Of a stretch of 57,123 nucleotides of DNA, positions 8,546 through 17,393 are shown in pieces. The translations under genes and the position numbers were made by a program. The stretch comes from Roseibium sp. GTDB lineage: Bacteria > Pseudomonadota > Alphaproteobacteria > Rhizobiales > Stappiaceae. Location of the stretch: NCBI GenBank assembly GCA_017643925.1, contig JAEPML010000028.1, positions 1 to 57,123 on the forward strand, read 5' to 3'. How positions within the stretch are numbered: the stretch's first letter is position 1; every line of letters starts with the position of its first letter. Under the pieces are notes generated by a model. That model ran no database searches and was not told the origin of the DNA. It saw nothing but the letters and a program-made list of their open reading frames with translations.

Positions 8546-8573
8546 TTGACGGGAAAAACAGTGGTGTTATAGA
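8546..8573 (+). promoter_or_regulatory. Promoter of tRNA-Leu
   Basis: TTGACG (8546-8551), a 16-nt spacer, and TATAGA (8568-8573) make a near-consensus housekeeping promoter. It ends 37 nt before the mature tRNA. Confidence 0.6.
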
Positions 8574-8610
8574 AGCCCCGCTTCACACACAGGGTGTCCT
8601 TGCCCTGTTC

Positions 8611-8695
<85 letters not shown>

Positions 8696-8762
8696 ATGCT
8701 TTTCAAGCTTGCACCTTCTCAAACAATTCGAATGCAGCGTCCCTGGTGGACACCCGGTAATT

Positions 8763-9566
8763 TCACGATGCCGGCTTGGCTTTCGGGATCTTTTTTCGAT
8801 TGCTGATCCCAATGCTTCTTTCAACGAGATACCGTTGGTTTTTGGCCTGGATGACGGGCGGAATGCGGGTTCTTTCAAACGCGTCATAGCCCTCCTTGAG
8901 GTTTTCCCAGAACTCGACCCAATCGGAGCCGCTGTGGCGGGACATGTTCTCACCCGTCATCCGAAACGGAAAGGAGTGAACAGGAAAACTGTCATGCCCG
9001 TGTTTGAATGCCTCATTGGCCGCAAGATAGATCTCCTCGATGCCTTGATTTGTCATCGCGTAGCATCCGATTGAAACACAGTTTCCGTGCACCATCAGAT
9101 AGCTGCCGGTCCTTTGCCAGGCGCGATCGTATCGGTTGGGAAATCCCAGGTTGAAGGACAGATGAAAGCTGCTGTTCGGGTTCATCTGAAACGGGTAGAC
9201 CTTGTAGAAACCCTCCGGGCTCTGTCTGTCACCTTCCTTGAGTTTCGGGCCCAACGCGCCGGAATAGGAACAGATCGGATAGGTCTTGAACAGTTGGTAG
9301 TCGGTTGATGCCCGTACCCAGAGTTCCAGCTCCCGCGTCTCCTTGAAGACCCGGACGAACACGGGATTACCGAGCTGCAACCCCTTGGCCGCAAATTGTT
9401 CCTTCAGCGACGGAATTACTCGTTCTTCAACGTCCATCAGATTTGTAGATTTTGGCAGAATCGGTTTCGTGCCGCTCGCTTCGGCTGCCTGCATAGGTCC
9501 CACAGTTGCCAAAAACAGTCCCGCGGACGTTGCAACGAGGAGGGAGGCAATATCTGAGCGGCTCAT
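8763..9566 (-). CDS. L,D-transpeptidase family protein (YafK-like)
   Basis: Using the ATG at 9566 the protein has 267 residues with a Sec signal peptide (1-28, 'LLVATSAGLFLATVGPMQAAEA'). A longer reading from 9656 is open, but it would bury the signal peptide. The catalytic domain (about 65-205) shows the YkuD signature 'HGNCVSIGCYAMTNQG' with His160 and Cys168, preceded by 'GDRQSPEGFYKV' and 'SYLMVHG'. Such periplasmic enzymes form or cut peptidoglycan cross-links or protein-peptidoglycan links. YafK itself (DpaA) acts by cutting Braun lipoprotein from peptidoglycan. Which of these this protein does is unknown. The basic tail ends 'RKKIPKAKPAS'. No terminator is evident between it and the tRNA-Leu gene. 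Confidence 0.85.
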   Translation of the reverse strand: MSRSDIASLLVATSAGLFLATVGPMQAAEASGTKPILPKSTNLMDVEERVIPSLKEQFAAKGLQLGNPVFVRVFKETRELELWVRASTDYQLFKTYPICSYSGALGPKLKEGDRQSPEGFYKVYPFQMNPNSSFHLSFNLGFPNRYDRAWQRTGSYLMVHGNCVSIGCYAMTNQGIEEIYLAANEAFKHGHDSFPVHSFPFRMTGENMSRHSGSDWVEFWENLKEGYDAFERTRIPPVIQAKNQRYLVERSIGISNRKKIPKAKPAS

Positions 9567-9836
9567 GTGTCTGACGAGGATCCGTTTGGGTGACCGGCAA
9601 GCATAGCAAATGCTCATCGACAAGAATTGTGCGGGTTTGATGGCGTCGCACGTCATGGCTGCCAGAAAAGGCCGTTCGTTCGAGCGATATTGATCAACTT
9701 ATCACGATCTGTATTGTGAGACCGAGGTCACTGGTCTTCCGTCCGGGCCGCACTGCCAAGTTTGAACGGAGCGCCGGTCGATGTCGACGTTTTGCACAAT
9801 TGGTTATGCCGACTACTCCCGCTCAGGGTTTCCAGC

Positions 9837-11576
9837 GTGAACCTGCGCCTCAAGACGCTTGCACTCGTCTTTGCGACATTTGTGGTCTCTGCCGCAGCGC
9901 TGCTCTATTTCGCCTCTTCGATCACTCTGGGCAGCTATGCCGAACTGGAAACCCAAAGCGCCAATCGCGATCTCGAACGGCTTGAAAAGGTCTTTCTGGC
10001 GGACTTGAAGGGACTGTTTTCCGTGCTGGAAGACTTCGCCTCGTGGGACGATACCTACGACTTCGTGGCAACGCGCGACGCTGATTATGTTCAATCCAAC
10101 TTCTCGACGGAGACATTTTCCGTTCCGGGCATCGAATTGATTCTCATCGTGAATTCGGACGGGGAGGTGATCCACCAATCCTCGCACGGAGCATCGCGCG
10201 ATGGCGTCGCACAAACACTTGCGTTGCTCGGCGAAGAATTGAGCCTGGACGGGGACCTCTTTGAGGACCACCCGGAGGAGTTCGGACTAATCACGATCGG
10301 ATCCTCCACCTTGATGATCGCCATGGCGCCGATTCTGAAAAGCGACGACGGCGGACCTTCCAGGGGCATTATGCTGGTGGGCCGCGAATTCGATGAAAGG
10401 CTATTGAAGGAACTCAAGCTGCGGACCCAGCTGGAGATTTCCTTCGAAAACATATTGCTGTCGACACTCCCTGCGGAGCAGGAAGGTCACATCGACACCC
10501 TGATCGATCAGTTGCAGGGGAATGCCTTGTCGTTGTTTCAACCGCCGCATCTGCTGGTTCCGGTTGATGACGAAACCCTAACCGGCAACATTTTGATGCC
10601 GGATATCTTCGGTGACCCGTTGCTTCTATGGACCGTGACCATTCCGCGCGATATTCACATGCAGGGCCAGAAAAGCCTTACGCTGCTGCTGGCCGCCATG
10701 GCCATGATCGGGGCCGTGTTGATCGGATGCGTGGTTTTGCTTCTGGAAAGACTGGTTCTGCGTCGGGTTGCCAGGCTGGGTGAGGAAGTCACCGAAATCG
10801 GTCACCGGGATGACCTCAGTGTCCGGGTTCACGTGGATGGTACGGACGAACTCGGCAAGCTTGGCAGCACGGTAAACTGGATGCTGGATCAGCTGGAGAC
10901 CAGCAAGGCAAGGGTGGTGGAAGAACATGAACGGGCTGAAAACCTGCTCCTGAACATCCTGCCGGCGTCAATCGCACAGCAGCTGAAGTCGACAAGTGAA
11001 CCGATCGCTCATTCTCACGAGGAGGTCAGCGTCCTGTTTGCCGACCTTGCCGGTTTCACGCCGTTGTCGGCGAAGATGTCTCCGGTAGACCTCGTCTCCA
11101 TGCTCAACGACATCTTCTCCAGATATGACGAGCTAGCCCATGCGCTGGGTCTGGAAAAGATCAAGACCATTGGTGATGCCTACATGGTGGCCGCAGGCCT
11201 GCCGGTTTACCGGGACGATCATGCAGAAGCGATCGCGGACATGGCGCTCGGAATGATCAGCGCAACCGAGGAATTCTCAAGGCAGTCCGGGACACAAATC
11301 AGGATCAGGATCGGGATCAACACCGGCAACGTTGTTGCAGGCGTGATCGGCCGAAAGAAATTCATCTACGATTTGTGGGGCGATACCGTAAACATCGCCA
11401 GCCGGATGGAATCTTCTGGTGAAACGGGCATGATCCAGGTGAGTGAAGCCAGTTACCGAAAGCTGAAGGGAGCCTTCGACCTCGAAGAACGCGGCCTGAC
11501 CGAGATCAAGGGGCGCGGGAAAATGAAAACATATGTTCTGAAAGGGCGTTTGCCTGCTGAAACCGCAGCAGGGTAA
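9837..11576 (+). CDS. Membrane adenylate cyclase, CHASE4-HAMP-class III cyclase
   Basis: I choose GTG 9837 (579 residues), preceded by AGGG at 8 nt. A TTG at 9762 would add 25 residues before the first membrane span. The order is: membrane segment (about 6-25); periplasmic CHASE4-like sensor domain (30-275, 'FASWDDTYDFV'); second membrane segment (about 285-310); HAMP (310-365, 'VDGTDELGKLGSTVNWML'); linker 'AENLLLNILPASIAQQL'; and the class III catalytic domain (390-570). Metal-binding Asp403 ('FADLAGFT') and Asp447 ('GDAYM') are present. The purine-selecting pair is Lys443/Asp512, which favours ATP over GTP. It should make cAMP in response to an extracytoplasmic signal. It is followed 48 nt later by an amine oxidase gene and may be co-transcribed with it. 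Confidence 0.88.
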   Translation: MNLRLKTLALVFATFVVSAAALLYFASSITLGSYAELETQSANRDLERLEKVFLADLKGLFSVLEDFASWDDTYDFVATRDADYVQSNFSTETFSVPGIELILIVNSDGEVIHQSSHGASRDGVAQTLALLGEELSLDGDLFEDHPEEFGLITIGSSTLMIAMAPILKSDDGGPSRGIMLVGREFDERLLKELKLRTQLEISFENILLSTLPAEQEGHIDTLIDQLQGNALSLFQPPHLLVPVDDETLTGNILMPDIFGDPLLLWTVTIPRDIHMQGQKSLTLLLAAMAMIGAVLIGCVVLLLERLVLRRVARLGEEVTEIGHRDDLSVRVHVDGTDELGKLGSTVNWMLDQLETSKARVVEEHERAENLLLNILPASIAQQLKSTSEPIAHSHEEVSVLFADLAGFTPLSAKMSPVDLVSMLNDIFSRYDELAHALGLEKIKTIGDAYMVAAGLPVYRDDHAEAIADMALGMISATEEFSRQSGTQIRIRIGINTGNVVAGVIGRKKFIYDLWGDTVNIASRMESSGETGMIQVSEASYRKLKGAFDLEERGLTEIKGRGKMKTYVLKGRLPAETAAG

Positions 11577-11624
11577 TCCCGAAAGACGCCGCATTGGAAA
11601 AAGATCAAGGGCTGTGCATAGACG

Positions 11625-13025
11625 ATGACCAGGAAAAGAATGTCTCCAGTTGATCTTGCCTTGCCCGGCGTTTCTCGCCGCAGGTTTCTCAAGGCGACCG
11701 GAGCTGGATTGCTCGTATCCCCCCTGGTCAAGCCCAGGCGAGTTCTGGCGCGCAATGACGATTTCGACGTCATCGTGATCGGTGCTGGCCTTTCAGGGCT
11801 TGCCGCGGCACGATACCTAAGCGAGTTGGGGTATTCGGTGGTCGTGCTGGAGGCAAGCGGGCAAACCGGTGGGCGTATCCGCACGGACTGGACGCTCGGT
11901 GCACCGTTCGAGGTTGGAGCCGGTTGGATCCACCGACCCGGGAAGAATCCCATTTCGAAACTTGTCGCGGAAATCGGTGCCCCGACATTCCTGACGGATG
12001 ACGAGAATTTCCAGGTTTTCTCGGCGTCAGGCGAGATTCAGCCTCGCCGGAAAGTCATCAAGACTTACAGGGAACTGCAGCGCATTTACAAACGCATAGA
12101 TGATCGCTTCAGCTCCGACCAGTCGCTGGAACGGGCCATCGGTCGAACTTCGAAGACCGGCCTGAAGGATCCACTTCTTCGCTGGATGGCAAGCGCATAT
12201 ACGGAGTTCGAAACCGGTGCGCCTCTGGAGAACTTGTCCGCGTACTATTTCGATGAGGACGAGGAGTTCTGGGGCGAGGACGTGATCCTGCCGGATGGTT
12301 ACGACCAGGTGCCGCAATTTGTCGGGCGTGATCTTGATGTTCGACTGAATACGGTAGTTGAAAGCGTGGAATATGAAGAGGGTGATGGCGCTTCGGTTTA
12401 TACAAGCCAAGGCCTTTACGAATCCGATTTCGTGATTTGCACGGTGCCGCTCGGCGTTCTGAAAAAGGGCGCCATTTCCTTCGATCCACCGTTGCCCGGA
12501 TCCCTTGAGGAGAGTGTCGCAAAAATCGGGTTCGGCAATGTCACCAAGCTTGCGCTCAAGTTTGAAGAGGCCTTCTGGCCGGTCGAGATCCAGTATTTCG
12601 GGCTCATGACGGAGACCAAGGGGCGCTGGAACTATTTCCTGAACTACCGGACTTTCAGCAAGGAAAACATCCTGCTGGGTGTGAGTGTGGGAGATTATCC
12701 TCAAGTGGTCGAGCAGATGAGCGATGCCGAGATGGTTGCCGACTGCATGAAGGCCGTGCGGACCATGTTCGGAAAAAACGTTGCCGAACCGACAGGTCAT
12801 CTGGCGACCCGGTGGTCAAAAGACCCCTGGACGCTTGGAGCCTATTCCTATTCGAGCGTTGGCAGCAGGCCCGAGGATTTCGACAGGTTTCAAGAACCCG
12901 TCGCGAATACGATCCTGTTCGCCGGCGAACACACGGACTTTGCCTATCACGGGACTACGCACGGGGCTTATCTGAGCGGGATCCGGGCTGCCGAATATCT
13001 CGATGACGAACTGGCAGAGGAGTAG
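11625..13025 (+). CDS. Tat-exported FAD-dependent amine oxidase
   Basis: The 466-residue protein resembles flavin monoamine/polyamine oxidases, which oxidise amines to aldehydes with release of H2O2. A twin-arginine signal 'SRRRFLKATGAGLLVSPLV' (residues 17-35) predicts folded export to the periplasm. The FAD Rossmann motif 'VIVIGAGLSGLAAARYL' (48-64) is followed by 'LEASGQTGGRIRT' and the C-terminal FAD motif 'LFAGEHTDFAYHGTTHGAYLSGIRAAE' (about 430-456). A second in-frame ATG at 11640 has the better-spaced AGGAAAAG and would shorten the protein by five residues without touching the Tat motif. The substrate is unknown; polyamines are the family's common choice. It lies 48 nt after the adenylate cyclase gene. 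Confidence 0.85.
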   Translation: MTRKRMSPVDLALPGVSRRRFLKATGAGLLVSPLVKPRRVLARNDDFDVIVIGAGLSGLAAARYLSELGYSVVVLEASGQTGGRIRTDWTLGAPFEVGAGWIHRPGKNPISKLVAEIGAPTFLTDDENFQVFSASGEIQPRRKVIKTYRELQRIYKRIDDRFSSDQSLERAIGRTSKTGLKDPLLRWMASAYTEFETGAPLENLSAYYFDEDEEFWGEDVILPDGYDQVPQFVGRDLDVRLNTVVESVEYEEGDGASVYTSQGLYESDFVICTVPLGVLKKGAISFDPPLPGSLEESVAKIGFGNVTKLALKFEEAFWPVEIQYFGLMTETKGRWNYFLNYRTFSKENILLGVSVGDYPQVVEQMSDAEMVADCMKAVRTMFGKNVAEPTGHLATRWSKDPWTLGAYSYSSVGSRPEDFDRFQEPVANTILFAGEHTDFAYHGTTHGAYLSGIRAAEYLDDELAEE

Positions 13026-13366
13026 GCTCGCGGCCGGTTGCCGGTGACGGACCGGTGACGTTTCCGGTCCGCGAGCGACATTCGATCGATGATGCCTTGC
13101 GACAATCCAGGCGTCTGAGGTGCGTTTGGAAAAAACTCTCGGGAATTGCTGCGCTTTTACCGGCAATTCCCCGCTCTCCCCTTGACACTTTCCGGTCCAG
13201 CCTTTATCGCGCTCCCATCGTGCGTCTTGGGCTCTGTCCGGGGCGGTGCGCTGCTGTTTGAGAACGCTTCTGCAAAAAGGGGAGTGCGGGCAGCGCGGCA
13301 CACGGAATTTTATAATCAAAACCTCCGGGCGGTCAGCCGCTGCGGACCGAGGACGAAGCAAAACCC
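13026..13366 (+). promoter_or_regulatory. tig leader region: two inverted repeats and a candidate promoter
   Basis: This 341-nt gap holds no gene that I can support. CGGACCGG (13048-13055) pairs with CCGGTCCG (13064-13071) as a stem without a T-run. GGGAATTGC (13141-13149) and GCAATTCCC (13163-13171) form a perfect 9-bp inverted repeat. Eleven bases later TTGACA (13182-13187) with TATCGC at 17-nt spacing could be the tig promoter. A TATAAT at 13311-13316 lacks a good -35. Confidence 0.35.
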
Positions 13367-14716
13367 ATGCAGGTAACCGAAACCCTCGCCGAGGGCCTCA
13401 AGCGAGAGCTGAAAATCGACATTCCGGCTGGCGATCTCGCTGCCAAGCTCGAAGATTACATGGCCGATCTGAAGTCCAAGGCCAACATCAAGGGCTTCCG
13501 TCCGGGCAAAGTGCCGCTCACGCACTTGAAAAAGATGTATGGCCGTCAGGCCATGGCCGAGATCCTGTCGAACACCATCCAGGAAACCACGCAGAAGGCC
13601 GTTGAGGAGCGCTCCGAGCGCCCGGCTCTGACACCGGAAATCGACCTTCCGGAAGAAGAAGCTGAAAAGATCATGGCCGGCGATGCCGATCTGTCTTTCA
13701 AGATGACCTACGATGTTCTGCCGGACTTCGATATCGTCGACTTCAAGGAATTTGAAATCGAGCGGCCGGTTGTCGACATCGCTGAAGAAGAAGTCGACAC
13801 GCAGGTTGCCGACATCGCCAAGAACAACACCCCGTTTGAAGCCAAGGATGGTGCTGCCGAAGAAGGCGACCGTGTCACCATGTCCTACCTCGGCAAGATC
13901 GACGGCGAGCCGTTCGAAGGCGGTGCCGACGAAAACGGCCAGCTGGTTCTGGGCTCCGGGCAGTTCATTCCCGGTTTCGAAGACCAGCTGATCGGCGCGA
14001 AGGCAGGCGACAGCAAGGTCGTTGAAGTTTCCTTCCCGGAAGATTATCCGGCAGCTCACCTTGCCGGTAAGGCCGCAACCTTCGATGTTGAAGTCAAGGA
14101 AGTCGGCGCACCGGGCGAAGTTACCCTGGACGACGAGTTCGCCAAAGGCCTTGGCCTTGGGTCTCTCGACAAGCTGAAGGAAATCGTACGCGGTCAGATC
14201 GAGGGCCAGTTCGGCCAGATGACCCGTCAGCGCGTTAAGCGTCAGCTGCTTGACAAACTGGACGACCACTATTCCTTCGAGCTGCCTGAAAAGCTGCTCG
14301 ATTCGGAGTTTGAGGTTGTCTGGCGCCAGGTCGAAGAAGACATGAAGCGCAACGAAAAGACCTTCGAAGACGAAGACACGACGGAAGAGGAAGCAAAGGC
14401 GGAATATCGCAAGATCGCCGAGCGTCGCGTCCGTCTTGGTCTGGTTCTTTCCGAAATCGGCGAGAAGAACGAGATCCAGGTCACCGATGAGGAATTGCAG
14501 CGTGCGCTTTATGATCGCGTTCGCCAGTTCCCGGGTCAGGAACAGCAGGTTTTCGAATTCTACAAGAACAACCAGCAGGCCCTGGCATCGCTGCGTGCCC
14601 CAATTTACGAGGAAAAAGTCGTCGACTTCATGCTCGAGCTTGCCAAGGTCACCGACAAGACGGTTTCCAAGGAAGAGCTGGAGAAACTGGTCGCTGAAGA
14701 CGAGGAAGACGCATAA
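13367..14716 (+). CDS. tig: Trigger factor, ribosome-associated chaperone
   Basis: The 449-residue protein has the three trigger-factor parts: an N-terminal ribosome-binding domain carrying the 'GFRPGKVP' signature (residues 45-52), an FKBP-type prolyl isomerase domain (about 160-245, 'VTMSYLGKIDGEPFEGG' and 'LGSGQFIPGFEDQLIGAKAGD'), and a long helical C-terminal arm region ending in an acidic tail. It binds nascent chains at the ribosome exit. The acidic tail 'EELEKLVAEDEEDA' is normal for the family. No clear Shine-Dalgarno precedes the ATG. It is followed by a strong terminator, so clpP is probably transcribed separately, although tig-clpP-clpX-lon order is widely kept. Confidence 0.96.
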   Translation: MQVTETLAEGLKRELKIDIPAGDLAAKLEDYMADLKSKANIKGFRPGKVPLTHLKKMYGRQAMAEILSNTIQETTQKAVEERSERPALTPEIDLPEEEAEKIMAGDADLSFKMTYDVLPDFDIVDFKEFEIERPVVDIAEEEVDTQVADIAKNNTPFEAKDGAAEEGDRVTMSYLGKIDGEPFEGGADENGQLVLGSGQFIPGFEDQLIGAKAGDSKVVEVSFPEDYPAAHLAGKAATFDVEVKEVGAPGEVTLDDEFAKGLGLGSLDKLKEIVRGQIEGQFGQMTRQRVKRQLLDKLDDHYSFELPEKLLDSEFEVVWRQVEEDMKRNEKTFEDEDTTEEEAKAEYRKIAERRVRLGLVLSEIGEKNEIQVTDEELQRALYDRVRQFPGQEQQVFEFYKNNQQALASLRAPIYEEKVVDFMLELAKVTDKTVSKEELEKLVAEDEEDA

Positions 14717-14797
14717 GCGTTTTCTAAAAATATCCCCAGATGCGGTGTCGGCTTTAACTTTGCTTTCACACCGCGTCTGTCATGACTTTGCGAATAG

Positions 14798-14833
14798 AGC
14801 GACATCTCATATATACGGGATGTCGCTTTTTTC
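14798..14833 (+). terminator. Rho-independent terminator after tig
   Basis: AGCGACATC (14798-14806) pairs with GATGTCGCT (14819-14827) and is followed by six T. Confidence 0.9.
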
Positions 14834-14918
14834 GAGTCAGGCCCTGAATCGATGCGCTTCATGGCCTGTTTCCTGTCCGGAACGTCTCCGGGCATCATCT
14901 CAAGCTTATGGATGAGGT

Positions 14919-15554
14919 ATGAAGGATCCACTTGATATCTACATGAACACACTGGTCCCGATGGTTGTTGAACAGACCAACCGGGGCGAGCGGGCCTTCG
15001 ATATCTACTCGCGCCTGCTCAAGGAGCGCATCATCTTCCTGACCGGTCCGGTCGAGGATCACGTGGCTACCCTTATCAGTGCGCAGCTTCTTTATCTGGA
15101 AGCCGAGAATCCGAGCAAGGAGATTGCGATCTACATCAATTCTCCGGGAGGATTGGTGACGTCGGGCCTTGCCATTTACGACACGATGCAGTTCATCCGC
15201 CCTGCGGTTTCGACGCTCTGCATCGGTCAGGCTGCTTCGATGGGATCGCTGCTGCTTGCCGCCGGCAACAAGGACATGCGATTCATTCTGCCCAATGCGC
15301 GGGTGATGGTTCACCAGCCCTCCGGCGGGTTCCGTGGCCAGGCGGCCGACATCATGCTTCATGCACAGGAAATCCTGGCCATGAAACGGCGTCTGAATGA
15401 AATCTACGTGAAGCACACGGACCAGAGCCTCGATCAGGTTGAAGAAGCTCTTGAGCGTGACAACTTCATGACGGCTGAAAAGGCCAAGGAATTCGGTATC
15501 GTCGACAATGTGATCAGCGATCGCACGACACTGGGTGGCGACGCCGAAGAGTAA
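14919..15554 (+). CDS. clpP: ATP-dependent Clp protease proteolytic subunit
   Basis: The 211-residue serine protease forms the double heptameric chamber fed by ClpX or ClpA. The triad is visible as Ser107 ('GQAASMGS'), His132 ('RVMVHQPSGG') and Asp181 ('ERDNFMTA'), with the spacing seen in E. coli ClpP. The N-terminus 'MKDPLDIYMNTLVPMVVEQ' matches the rhizobial form, which supports the ATG at 14919, although the GAGG ahead of it is very close to the start codon. A terminator follows, then clpX 240 nt downstream. Confidence 0.97.
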   Translation: MKDPLDIYMNTLVPMVVEQTNRGERAFDIYSRLLKERIIFLTGPVEDHVATLISAQLLYLEAENPSKEIAIYINSPGGLVTSGLAIYDTMQFIRPAVSTLCIGQAASMGSLLLAAGNKDMRFILPNARVMVHQPSGGFRGQAADIMLHAQEILAMKRRLNEIYVKHTDQSLDQVEEALERDNFMTAEKAKEFGIVDNVISDRTTLGGDAEE

Positions 15555-15606
15555 GTTTACTAACCTGGCCTTAAGGATGCTTGTAAATTCCGCGTATAAG
15601 GCCAGA

Positions 15607-15633
15607 AAAACCCGGTTCAAAGCCGGGTTTTCA
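15607..15633 (+). terminator. Rho-independent terminator after clpP
   Basis: AAAACCCGG-TTCAAAG-CCGGGTTTT (15607-15631) has a matching A-run and T-run and may work on both strands. Confidence 0.8.
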
Positions 15634-15689
15634 TCTTCGCCTTAAACCTATATTGATTTTTAATGGCGAAGCATGGTGACATCAGGCAA

Positions 15690-15718
15690 TGAAGTGATGT
15701 CCCATGAATGTCACTTCA
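15690..15718. repeat. Inverted repeat TGAAGTGA-N13-TCACTTCA upstream of clpX
   Basis: Perfect 8-bp arms are separated by 13 nt, 76 nt before the clpX start. The spacing fits either a dimeric regulator site or a small stem-loop in the clpX leader. Confidence 0.4.
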
Positions 15719-15793
15719 GAACCGGTTCGGCCTCGATGAAGCTGAATCCGGACAGATAAGGGGAGAAATCCCCAACAACGCGAGGTTGACTAC

Positions 15794-17059
15794 ATGACCA
15801 AGGCCAGCGGCAGCGATTCCAAGAATACGCTCTACTGCTCCTTTTGCGGCAAGAGCCAGCATGAGGTTCGCAAGCTGATCGCCGGCCCGACTGTTTTCAT
15901 TTGCGATGAATGTGTCGAGCTGTGCATGGATATCATCCGTGAGGAGAACAAGTCCTCGCTGGTGAAGTCACGGGACGGAATCCCGACCCCTCAGGAAATT
16001 CGCGACGTTCTGGACGATTACGTCATCGGGCAGGGCAGTGCGAAGAAAGTTCTGTCGGTCGCCGTTCACAACCACTACAAGCGTCTCAACCACGCTTCGA
16101 AGAACAACGACGTCGAACTGGCCAAGTCCAACATTCTTCTGGTTGGGCCCACCGGCTGCGGCAAGACGCTTCTTGCTCAGACCCTGGCGCGTATCCTCGA
16201 TGTGCCCTTCACGATGGCCGATGCCACCACGCTGACCGAAGCCGGGTACGTGGGTGAGGACGTCGAGAACATCATCCTGAAGCTCCTGCAGTCTGCCGAT
16301 TACAACGTTGAGCGTGCGCAGCGCGGCATCGTTTATATCGATGAGGTCGACAAGATCAGCCGCAAGGCCGACAACCCGTCCATTACGCGTGATGTCTCGG
16401 GCGAAGGCGTGCAGCAGGCGCTGTTGAAGATCATGGAAGGCACCGTGGCCTCCGTACCGCCGCAAGGCGGCCGGAAGCACCCGCAGCAGGAATTCCTGCA
16501 GGTGGACACGACCAACATCCTGTTCATCTGTGGCGGTGCGTTTGCAGGCCTCGACAAGATCATCTCCGATCGCGGCACGCAGACCTCCATCGGCTTCCAG
16601 GCTCAGGTCCACGCGCCCGAAGATCGCCGTATCGGCGAGCTCTTTGCCGAGCTGGAGCCCGAGGATCTGCTGAAATTCGGTCTGATCCCGGAATTCGTCG
16701 GTCGTCTGCCGGTGATCGCGACGCTTGAAGATCTGGATGAAGACGCGCTTGTCACGATCCTGACCGAGCCGAAAAACGCCCTGGTGAAGCAGTATCAGCG
16801 TCTCTTCGAGATGGAGCAGGTCGAGTTGACCTTCCACGACGAAGCGCTCAAGGCGATTGCCCGCAAGGCAATCGAGCGCAAGACAGGTGCTCGTGGTCTG
16901 CGGTCCATCCTGGAATCGATCCTTCTTGATACGATGTACGAGCTTCCGGGCCTCAAGGGCGTGAAGGAAGTCGTGATCTCGCCCGAAGTCGTCAAGGGCG
17001 AGGCACGTCCGCTTTACATCTACGAGGATCGTGAGGAGAACTCTGCAACGAGCGCTTGA
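15794..17059 (+). CDS. clpX: ATP-dependent Clp protease ATP-binding subunit ClpX
   Basis: The 421-residue AAA+ unfoldase recognises tagged proteins and threads them into ClpP. The N-terminal zinc-binding domain uses Cys15, Cys18, Cys37 and Cys40 ('YCSFCGK', 'FICDECVELC'). Walker A is 'GPTGCGKT' (118-125) and Walker B is in 'GIVYIDEVDKIS'. The sensor and C-terminal region 'RKTGARGLRSILESILLD' is typical. Length is normal. The Shine-Dalgarno is modest. A strong terminator follows and separates the gene from lon. Confidence 0.97.
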   Translation: MTKASGSDSKNTLYCSFCGKSQHEVRKLIAGPTVFICDECVELCMDIIREENKSSLVKSRDGIPTPQEIRDVLDDYVIGQGSAKKVLSVAVHNHYKRLNHASKNNDVELAKSNILLVGPTGCGKTLLAQTLARILDVPFTMADATTLTEAGYVGEDVENIILKLLQSADYNVERAQRGIVYIDEVDKISRKADNPSITRDVSGEGVQQALLKIMEGTVASVPPQGGRKHPQQEFLQVDTTNILFICGGAFAGLDKIISDRGTQTSIGFQAQVHAPEDRRIGELFAELEPEDLLKFGLIPEFVGRLPVIATLEDLDEDALVTILTEPKNALVKQYQRLFEMEQVELTFHDEALKAIARKAIERKTGARGLRSILESILLDTMYELPGLKGVKEVVISPEVVKGEARPLYIYEDREENSATSA

Positions 17060-17092
17060 AGCCGCTGAAATTCAGAGATATTAATAGTGAAT

Positions 17093-17127
17093 AAATGCCG
17101 CTCTTTCAGGGCGGCATTTGCTTTTTC
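17093..17127 (+). terminator. Rho-independent terminator after clpX
   Basis: AAATGCCGC (17093-17101) pairs with GCGGCATTT (17111-17119), followed by GCTTTTT. Confidence 0.88.
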
Positions 17128-17341
17128 AAGATCTCTCGGAGCGCGCTCCGGTGTTTTCCACCGGGTGTGTGAGTCGTCAACAGACAAGACCAATGAAGGG
17201 GTGCTCCGTGCCTTGACACCGGCGGTGCAGGTGTCCACCTAATAGGTCGAAAGAACGGCTAGTGCGAATTGTCAGTGCGCCCAGTTGGGGTGCTGCGGTT
17301 CGGCCTCTCAGGAATACGCCCTGAAAGTCGTTTTCTAGTGT

Positions 17342-17371
17342 CTTGGCTGCCTTTTACCGAGTGGGGCCATG
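17342..17371 (+). promoter_or_regulatory. Candidate heat-shock promoter of lon; rest of the 17128-17393 leader
   Basis: CTTGGCT (17342-17348) and GGGCCATGA (about 17364-17372) loosely resemble the sigma-32 elements CTTGAA and CCCCAT at suitable spacing, ending about 20 nt before the lon ATG. A TTGACA at 17213-17218 lacks a good -10. The leader also holds a 14-bp palindrome CGGAGCGCGCTCCG (17138-17151). No gene is visible in this 266-nt stretch. Confidence 0.25.
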
Positions 17372-17393
17372 ATACGCTGAGAAAGGATAAAAA

